Assembly: GCA_016919605.1 (NCBI GenBank)
Contig: JACXTQ010000323.1
Coordinates: forward strand, 1-11,353
DNA: 11,353 nucleotides
Source of the DNA: Methylovulum sp.
GTDB lineage: Bacteria; Pseudomonadota; Gammaproteobacteria; Methylococcales; Methylomonadaceae
Reading direction: 5' to 3'
Positions 5,889-11,353 of the stretch are shown in pieces; positions within the stretch are counted from its first letter, which is position 1, and every line of letters begins with the position of its first letter. A program made the position numbers and the translations under genes. The notes beneath the pieces were generated by a model. It was not told the origin of the DNA and did no database searches. It worked only from the letters and a program-made list of their open reading frames with translations.

Positions 5889-6542
5889 ATGCAATTTCCA
5901 ATCACTAATATTATGCAAGCATTTACCTTATTAGATGGCCTCGTTGTGCCGCTGGACCGCGCCAATGTCGATACTGATGCCATCATCCCCAAGCAGTTCC
6001 TCAAGTCGATACGCCGTGCCGGATTTGGCCCTTATTTGTTCGATGAGTGGCGTTATCTGGATCATGGTGAACCGGAAATGGACTGTACGCACCGGCCATT
6101 GAACGCAAATTTTGTCCTGAACAAACCCCAATACCAAGGGGCGCAAATTTTGTTGGCGCGGGAAAATTTTGGTTGCGGCTCTTCGCGTGAACATGCCCCA
6201 TGGGCGTTGGAAGATTTTGGTTTTAGAGCCATCATTGCGCCCAGTTTTGCCGATATTTTTTATAACAATTGCTTTAAGAACGGTCTGTTACCGATAGCTT
6301 TGCCAGCAGCCACTGTGGCCGCACTGTTTCAGGAAATGGTCGATGGCTACCATTTGCTGATTGATCTGGATGCACAGCAAATCACCACGCCCAGCGGTCA
6401 AACTATCACTTTTGAGATTGATGGCAACCGTAAATATCGGCTTTTGAATGGCTTGGATGATATTGGCTTGTCATTGCAGCACGCCGACGCGATTGCCGCT
6501 TATGAAACTGCCCGAACCCAACGGGCACCGTGGCTGTTTTAA
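5889..6542 (+). CDS. leuD: 3-isopropylmalate dehydratase small subunit
   Basis: This is the swivel-domain partner of LeuC, together forming isopropylmalate isomerase. Up to 217 aa (E. coli 201). Signatures: GLVVPLDRANVDTDAIIPKQFL, the family N-terminal block; LLARENFGCGSSREHAPWAL, the substrate-loop block; and IIAPSFADIFYNN. The start is uncertain. ATG 5889 gives 8 extra residues (MQFPITNI); the in-frame ATG at 5913 (MQAFTLLDG, 209 aa) matches family N-termini better, and neither has a clear Shine-Dalgarno. Translation may depend on coupling to the lipoprotein gene 26 bases upstream. T-rich bases 5863-5875 precede it without a strong hairpin. Confidence 0.95.
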   Translation: MQFPITNIMQAFTLLDGLVVPLDRANVDTDAIIPKQFLKSIRRAGFGPYLFDEWRYLDHGEPEMDCTHRPLNANFVLNKPQYQGAQILLARENFGCGSSREHAPWALEDFGFRAIIAPSFADIFYNNCFKNGLLPIALPAATVAALFQEMVDGYHLLIDLDAQQITTPSGQTITFEIDGNRKYRLLNGLDDIGLSLQHADAIAAYETARTQRAPWLF

Positions 6543-6607
6543 GCCGTTAAGGTAGGAAGTTAGAAACTTATGTTAAAAATAATGGATGGAAGAAGGTTGA
6601 CAACATC

Positions 6608-7693
6608 ATGACAAAAAAAATTGCAGTTTTGCCAGGCGATGGCATAGGGACAGAAATCGTTGCCGAAGCGGTTAAGGTGCTGGAGTATTTAAACGCCGAC
6701 ATGGACTTGGGCTTAGTTTTTGAATATGGCTTGATTGGCGGTGCGGCTTATGATGCCCATGGTACGCCGTTTCCTGACCAGACCTTGGCGTTGGCAAAAC
6801 AAGCGGACGCTATCTTATTGGGGGCGGTGGGCGGCTATAAATGGGAATCTTTGGACATTTCCATGCGTCCTGAAAAAGGCTTGCTGGGTTTACGTTCACA
6901 TTTGCAACTGTTCGCTAATTTGCGTCCGGCTATTTTATATCCGCAACTGGTCGCCGCATCCACGCTCAAGCCTGAGATAGTCGCTGGTCTTGACATTATG
7001 ATTATCCGGGAATTGACTGGTGGCATTTATTTTGGCCAGCCACGCGGGGTCAGGTTACTAGATAATGGCGAAAAACAAGGCTACAACACCTTGGTGTACA
7101 GTGAGTCGGAAATTCGTCGCATCGCTCACGTCGCCTTTCAGACCGCGCAAAAAAGAAATCGTCGCCTATGTTCGGTAGATAAGGCCAATGTCTTGGAATG
7201 CACCGAGTTATGGCGGCAGGTGGTGGCAGAAATCGGTAAGCAGTATCCAGATGTAGAACTGAGCCATCTTTATGTCGATAACGCCGCTATGCAACTGGTG
7301 CGGGCACCTAAACAATTTGATGTGTTGGTGACTTCTAATATGTTCGGCGATATTCTCTCGGATATATCTGCCATGTTGACAGGTTCTATAGGTATGTTGC
7401 CATCAGCTTCGTTGGATGCCAACGGTAAAGGCATGTATGAGCCGATTCACGGCTCCGCACCGGATATTGCCGGTAAGGGGATCGCCAATCCTTTAGCGAC
7501 AATTTTGTCGGTGGCGATGATGTTGCGCTATACGTTCAATCGGGCTGATGCCGCTGAGCGTATTGAACAGGCGGTCAATACTGCTTTGGATGCCAATGTC
7601 CGCACCGCTGACATTTATTCGGAAGGTATGCAAAAAGTAAGCACCCCAGTGATGGGTGATGCGGTAATTTCTGCTTTAAAAGAAGGTGTCTGA
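6608..7693 (+). CDS. leuB: 3-isopropylmalate dehydrogenase
   Basis: LeuB oxidises and decarboxylates 3-isopropylmalate to 2-oxoisocaproate with NAD+, directly after the LeuCD step. It is 361 aa, a normal length. Substrate and metal residues are all in place by family pattern: R96 and R106 (GLRSHLQLFANLRPA), R134 (RELTGGIYFG), Y141, K192 (DKANVL), D224 (YVDNAAMQL), D248 and D252 (FGDILSD). The NAD-binding EPIHGSAPDIAGKGIANP block is at 278-295. The N-terminus KKIAVLPGDGIG is canonical. AGAAGG (6591-6596) lies 11 bases before the ATG, a slightly long spacing. Its TGA shares one base with the asd ATG, so translational coupling is expected. Confidence 0.97.
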   Translation: MTKKIAVLPGDGIGTEIVAEAVKVLEYLNADMDLGLVFEYGLIGGAAYDAHGTPFPDQTLALAKQADAILLGAVGGYKWESLDISMRPEKGLLGLRSHLQLFANLRPAILYPQLVAASTLKPEIVAGLDIMIIRELTGGIYFGQPRGVRLLDNGEKQGYNTLVYSESEIRRIAHVAFQTAQKRNRRLCSVDKANVLECTELWRQVVAEIGKQYPDVELSHLYVDNAAMQLVRAPKQFDVLVTSNMFGDILSDISAMLTGSIGMLPSASLDANGKGMYEPIHGSAPDIAGKGIANPLATILSVAMMLRYTFNRADAAERIEQAVNTALDANVRTADIYSEGMQKVSTPVMGDAVISALKEGV

Positions 7694-8715
7694 TGACCAA
7701 GCTATATAATGTTGCCGTAGTCGGCGCGACCGGTGCTGTCGGCGAAGCCATGTTGGCTATTTTGGAAGAGCGTGATTTTCCGCTCGGTGAGGTGTATGCG
7801 TTGGCCAGCAGCCAGTCGGTCGGCAAGCGTATCCCATTTAAGGGCGGCTCGTTGGCCGTGCAAGATTTGGCGACTTTTGATTTTTCTAAGGCGCAGATTG
7901 GCCTGTTTTCCCCCGGAGCCGCCGTGTCGGCTGAATATGCCCCTAAAGCGGCGGCGGCGGGCTGTATCGTCATAGATAATACATCACAGTTCCGCTATGA
8001 TGATGACATTCCGTTGGTTGTGCCAGAGGTGAACCCGGAAAAAATTGCCGATTACAAAAATCGCGGGATTATCGCTAATCCCAATTGTTCAACTATCCAG
8101 ATGTTGGTGGCGTTAAAGCCCATTTATGACGCTGTGGGTATTGAGCGCATCAATGTCTGCACTTATCAGGCGGTGTCCGGCACAGGCAAGGAAGCGATCG
8201 AAGAGCTGGCCAAGCAAACCTTGGCCTTGCTGAACATGCAGCCGATCAGCAGCCGTGTCTACCCCAAACAAATAGCTTTTAATGTCCTGCCGCAAATTGA
8301 TGTATTCCTTGACAATGGCTATACCAAAGAAGAGATGAAAATGGTCTGGGAAACCCAAAAAATATTGGGTGACGGGCGTATTAAGGTCAATGCCACAGCG
8401 GTACGGGTGCCGGTTTTTTATGGTCATTCTGAGGCAGTGCATATCGAAACGCGTGATAAGATTGATGCGGCGACGGCACGGGCGTTGCTATTGAAGGCAC
8501 CCGGCGTGACGGTCATTGACGAGCACAAAGATGGCGGTTATCCGACCGCAGTCACCGATTCTTCAGGCAATGACAACGTTTTTGTCGGGCGTATCAGGGA
8601 AGACATATCCCATCCTAAAGGCTTGGATTTGTGGGTGGTGGGTGATAATGTACGCAAGGGTGCCGCTTTAAACAGTATACAAATAGCAGAAGTGCTGGTA
8701 AAAATTCACATCTAG
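7693..8715 (+). CDS. asd: Aspartate-semialdehyde dehydrogenase
   Basis: Asd reduces beta-aspartyl phosphate to aspartate semialdehyde with NADPH, the branch point to lysine/diaminopimelate, threonine and methionine. The protein is 340 aa. It has the nucleotide-binding VVGATGAVG (9-17), SPGAAVSAEYAP (73-84), the catalytic cysteine C132 in NPNCSTIQM, GTGKEAIEE (164-172) and a likely catalytic base H245 in VPVFYGHSE. It belongs to the shorter Gram-positive/Pseudomonas-type branch rather than the E. coli-type Asd. AGAAGG (7681-7686) at 6 bases and the TGATG overlap with leuB fix the start. The order leuB-asd-fimV recurs in many proteobacteria (from memory). Confidence 0.96.
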   Translation: MTKLYNVAVVGATGAVGEAMLAILEERDFPLGEVYALASSQSVGKRIPFKGGSLAVQDLATFDFSKAQIGLFSPGAAVSAEYAPKAAAAGCIVIDNTSQFRYDDDIPLVVPEVNPEKIADYKNRGIIANPNCSTIQMLVALKPIYDAVGIERINVCTYQAVSGTGKEAIEELAKQTLALLNMQPISSRVYPKQIAFNVLPQIDVFLDNGYTKEEMKMVWETQKILGDGRIKVNATAVRVPVFYGHSEAVHIETRDKIDAATARALLLKAPGVTVIDEHKDGGYPTAVTDSSGNDNVFVGRIREDISHPKGLDLWVVGDNVRKGAALNSIQIAEVLVKIHI

Positions 8716-8784
8716 TCTAAGATTAGTTTAACATTTGACTGTTCATGGTAAGAGACCGTGGTAACTATTTTGAAGGAGAGCGGT

Positions 8785-11353
8785 GTGCGTAATTTAACTA
8801 AAACCTTAGCGGTCGTATCGTTTTTGCTGCCGGCTAGTGCCTATCCTTTGGGGATAGGCGAGATTAAATTGCACTCAGCCCTTAATCAAAACGTGGATGC
8901 TGAGATTGCATTGGTCTTATCACCTGGGGAAAAAGCCAGTGACATTAAGGTTACTCTGGCGGCACCTGATAAATTTGATGAGACGGGGATACCTTGGAGT
9001 TACTTCTTGTCCAGCCTCAAATTTCAGACCCTCTCGATGGATAACCATCAGGTGGTCATTAAGATCACGTCACATGAGGCCCTAAAAGAGCCGTTCTTGG
9101 ATTTTTTGTTGCAGGTCAGTTGGCCTAAAGGTGATTTGTTCCGCGAATTTACGCTGTTGGTTGATCCGCCTGATGACTATGCCCAAACCGCTGCTCCGCT
9201 AACACAAGCGGCGGAAAGCTATGGACGTGGGCAATACCGTCGGCAAGACTACCCGCCACCCGTACAACGGGAGCGCAAATCCCGCCCACGGGTCACTGCC
9301 AGCGGTGGTGGCGGTGTTTATGGGCCGGTGGGGCGCAATGATACGTTGTGGAAAATAGCCGAAAGTATCGACAAAAGCGCTGGGGTTTCCTCCGAGCAGT
9401 TGATGGTCGCCTTGTATGAAGCCAACCCTGGGGCGTTTTATAAAGCCAATATGAACGCCCTGGCCCGTGGCAAAATTTTGAAAATCCCTGCCCAGGAAGA
9501 CATTGTAAAGCTGTCTCAAGGTGATGCCTTGGAAGAGTTCAATCGCCAAATGCAGGCTTGGAAAAGACCCGCTTCGGTGCCCCGTATTCCGGCCAGCGAG
9601 ATAGCGGCGGATAATGCCGCCAACAAGCAGCTGACCTTAAGCGCACCTAGCCAAGACAGTGTCAGCCAAAATGCGGTTGTGCCAACGGCGACCCAATCGG
9701 CTGGGCAGCAAAATACGGGCGCACAAGGCGGCGCGGCGGATGCGGGGATAAGCGCGAGGATTGCGGCTTTAGAAAAGCAATTGGCCACCATGCAAGAACT
9801 GATGGCCTTAAAAGACCAGCAGCTCGCCGCCTTACAAAACCAACCCCAAGCAACCAAGGAGCCGCCACCAGTGGTGGCGGCTCCCCCTGCACAAGTGACA
9901 CCACCAACGGTCACGGAACCTGTCAAACCGGTGGTGGCGCAGCCCGTGCCGGCACCTAGCCCCGCCGAAACTAAAGTTCCGCCTGTCACGCCTACCGTAT
10001 CTACGGCAACCCAGCCTGGGGCAGTAGCCGCCAAACCACAGCCGCCAGCACCGCCTGTCAAGCCGCCAGTGCACCGTGTCACGCCGCCTCCCGTCCCTGT
10101 GGAAGAAATTTCTGTTTGGGAATATTTGGGCTATGTTGCCCTAGGTCTTGGCCTGTTCGGCTTGGCTTCTTGGCTCTGGTTGCAAAAGCGTAAGTCCGCC
10201 GCCGCCAATTCCTTTGATGTGGCAGGCGTTTCAGGCCGCTCAAAATCGCCCGATTTATATGCCGAAGCGGATCAGGATAGCGGTAGTGGTGAATTTGCTG
10301 AGGATAACCTTTTCGTCAGTGATTTCAATAGCGGTGAATTTGACGTTTTTGATATGGATCAGGCGGAAATCGACCCCATTTCCGAAGCTGATGTGTATTT
10401 GGCTTATGGCCGCTATCAACAGGCGGAAGAGCTGATGCGCCATGCCATTGACGAGCAACCTGACCGTGATGAATTTAAACTGAAGTTGCTGGAAATTTTT
10501 TATGCCCATGAAAATAAACAGGCGTTTGAACAATACACCGGCCAACTGATTGATGAAGGTAAAATCGACAACCCTACATTTTGGGGCAAAGTCACGGAAA
10601 TGGGCAGTGAAATTTGCCCTGACTCGATATTTTTCGCGGCTCAAGCGAGCAATTCCGTTGAGGTGAAAAAACGTCCGGTTGCCGATGAACAGCAAGTGTT
10701 TACCGATGTGGTTGACAGCAAGTCAGATGAAATGGATTTTGACTTGGCCTCGTTTGAAGAGCTGTTTTATAGCGATGAGGAAAGTAATGCGGCCAATCCT
10801 TTGTTTGATCTTGATGCCGACATAAGTAAAACGGTTGGAGCCGTTAAGCCACTAGAGGAAGCTCAGGCCAATAATGACGACATTGACTTTGATCTTGATG
10901 CCTTGTCATTTATCAAGCCAGAACCGCAACCTGCGGTTGCCAATGATAACCTGGCGGCGGCCCCCTCTGCGCCCGTAGGCGTTAAGGATAGTCTAGAAAG
11001 CTTTGATTTTGACTTTTCCGAACCTGAAAAAGCCAAAATGCCTGTTGCCAAGGCGGAGCCGTCGGCAGCACCTACCAGTGATGATTTTGCCGGGCTTGAT
11101 TTTGATTTCAGTTCCCTTGACATGGGTGCGAACGGCGATGATAGCGGCATCACTTTTGAAACCTTGCAGCCTAGCCGTTCCCAAAACCTTGAAGAAAGTT
11201 ACCGGGCGCTTGACTTTTCACTGGATGATACATTTGGACAAGAGCCACCCAAACCGGAGCCACCTAAGCAAGAGACACCTAAGCCGGTGCTGTTCTCTGA
11301 TGAGTCGTTGAGTATTAACTTAGATTTTAACAAACCTTCCTTGGGCTTTAGAG
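8785..11353 (+). CDS. fimV: FimV-family LysM/TPR membrane protein, N-terminal 856 residues (3' end outside window)
   Basis: The start is GTG 8785, with AAGGAG (8773-8778) 6 bases upstream; the frame is then open to the window edge. Domains: signal peptide (1-19, likely cut PASA|YPLG); FimV N-terminal domain (about 20-130, GIGEIKLHSALNQNVDAEI); Arg/Pro-rich spacer; LysM-like FimV core (about 178-240, GPVGRNDTLWKIAESI), expected to bind peptidoglycan; coiled coil (about 322-353); Pro/Ala/Val-rich periplasmic linker (354-440); one membrane helix (about 445-466) followed by KRK. The cytoplasmic part is acidic and has the conserved TPR-like FimV region (530-617, EADVYLAYGRYQQAEELM) and spaced Asp-Phe motifs. 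FimV homologues (Pseudomonas FimV, Vibrio HubP) organise the cell pole, type IV pili and twitching. The C-terminal FimV/TPR domain should lie beyond the window. Confidence 0.92.
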   Translation, partial: MRNLTKTLAVVSFLLPASAYPLGIGEIKLHSALNQNVDAEIALVLSPGEKASDIKVTLAAPDKFDETGIPWSYFLSSLKFQTLSMDNHQVVIKITSHEALKEPFLDFLLQVSWPKGDLFREFTLLVDPPDDYAQTAAPLTQAAESYGRGQYRRQDYPPPVQRERKSRPRVTASGGGGVYGPVGRNDTLWKIAESIDKSAGVSSEQLMVALYEANPGAFYKANMNALARGKILKIPAQEDIVKLSQGDALEEFNRQMQAWKRPASVPRIPASEIAADNAANKQLTLSAPSQDSVSQNAVVPTATQSAGQQNTGAQGGAADAGISARIAALEKQLATMQELMALKDQQLAALQNQPQATKEPPPVVAAPPAQVTPPTVTEPVKPVVAQPVPAPSPAETKVPPVTPTVSTATQPGAVAAKPQPPAPPVKPPVHRVTPPPVPVEEISVWEYLGYVALGLGLFGLASWLWLQKRKSAAANSFDVAGVSGRSKSPDLYAEADQDSGSGEFAEDNLFVSDFNSGEFDVFDMDQAEIDPISEADVYLAYGRYQQAEELMRHAIDEQPDRDEFKLKLLEIFYAHENKQAFEQYTGQLIDEGKIDNPTFWGKVTEMGSEICPDSIFFAAQASNSVEVKKRPVADEQQVFTDVVDSKSDEMDFDLASFEELFYSDEESNAANPLFDLDADISKTVGAVKPLEEAQANNDDIDFDLDALSFIKPEPQPAVANDNLAAAPSAPVGVKDSLESFDFDFSEPEKAKMPVAKAEPSAAPTSDDFAGLDFDFSSLDMGANGDDSGITFETLQPSRSQNLEESYRALDFSLDDTFGQEPPKPEPPKQETPKPVLFSDESLSINLDFNKPSLGFR
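9858..9884 (+). repeat. Perfect 12-bp inverted repeat inside fimV
   Basis: GGAGCCGCCACC (9858-9869) and GGTGGCGGCTCC (9873-9884) are exact reverse complements around a 3-base AGT loop, with 10 of 12 pairs G-C. It encodes the EPPPVVAAP start of the proline-rich linker, just after the coiled coil. No T-run follows (CCC does). It could slow ribosomes or polymerase, or be a chance result of Pro and Val/Ala codon usage. Confidence 0.75.

Noticed and set aside
1782..6593. Motif TGGATGGAAGA found at 1783, 2793 and 6583
   Set aside because: Eleven-base matches are expected by chance in 11 kb. Two copies simply contain purine-rich Shine-Dalgarno sequence before thiE and leuB, and the third has no clear role.
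8735..8763. TTGACT as -35 of a fimV promoter
   Set aside because: No acceptable -10 hexamer at 16-18 bases; fimV may be cotranscribed with asd across the 69-base gap.
9516..10082. Long open frame on the - strand opposite fimV, rich in Gly, Ala, Thr and Cys
   Set aside because: It is the antisense image of the proline/alanine-rich linker; composition is low-complexity, no domain is visible, and the + strand gene is clearly FimV.

Overview
The window reads as ordinary chromosomal DNA of a gammaproteobacterium. The best guess is a Methylococcales-type methanotroph or a near relative. This rests on a Pseudomonas-like ThiD subtype, DeaD with a DbpA-type RNA-binding tail, an E. coli-like DnaQ, and the order leuC–small lipoprotein–leuD–leuB–asd–fimV, which I recall from beta- and some gammaproteobacteria. 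The genus is an inference from memory; no search was run. Coding density is high, codon use looks uniform, and I see no insertion sequence, phage gene, CRISPR array, tRNA or rRNA.

Layout. Positions 1-858 hold the 3' part of a DEAD-box RNA helicase gene (deaD/csdA, + strand). It converges on dnaQ (DNA polymerase III epsilon, - strand, 981-1724), and a perfect 14-bp dyad lies between them. dnaQ is divergent from a two-gene thiamine operon, thiD-thiE (2022-3433), whose genes overlap by ATGA. An AT-rich spacer with a two-part hairpin precedes adk (adenylate kinase, 3610-4248). Then comes a leucine/aspartate-family cluster: leuC (4314-5726), a 39-codon entericidin-like lipoprotein gene (5743-5862), leuD (5889-6542), leuB (6608-7693) and asd (7693-8715). 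The last gene, from a GTG at 8785 to the window edge, encodes the first 856 residues of a FimV-family polar/peptidoglycan-binding membrane protein.

Function. LeuC and LeuD form isopropylmalate isomerase and LeuB performs the next step of leucine synthesis. leuA is not in the window. Asd supplies aspartate semialdehyde for lysine/diaminopimelate, threonine and methionine. ThiD and ThiE carry out consecutive steps of thiamine phosphate synthesis, and Adk balances adenylates. DeaD, DnaQ and FimV act in RNA remodelling, replication proofreading and cell-pole/type IV pilus organisation.

I do not see a convincing novel multi-gene system. The least explained signals are at the nucleic-acid level. 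The 3' end of leuC has three arms that can form two mutually exclusive perfect 13-bp hairpins just before the lipoprotein gene. fimV contains a perfect 12-bp GC-rich hairpin inside its linker. A compound hairpin sits in the adk leader. A hexanucleotide repeat encodes the polyglutamine linker of DnaQ.
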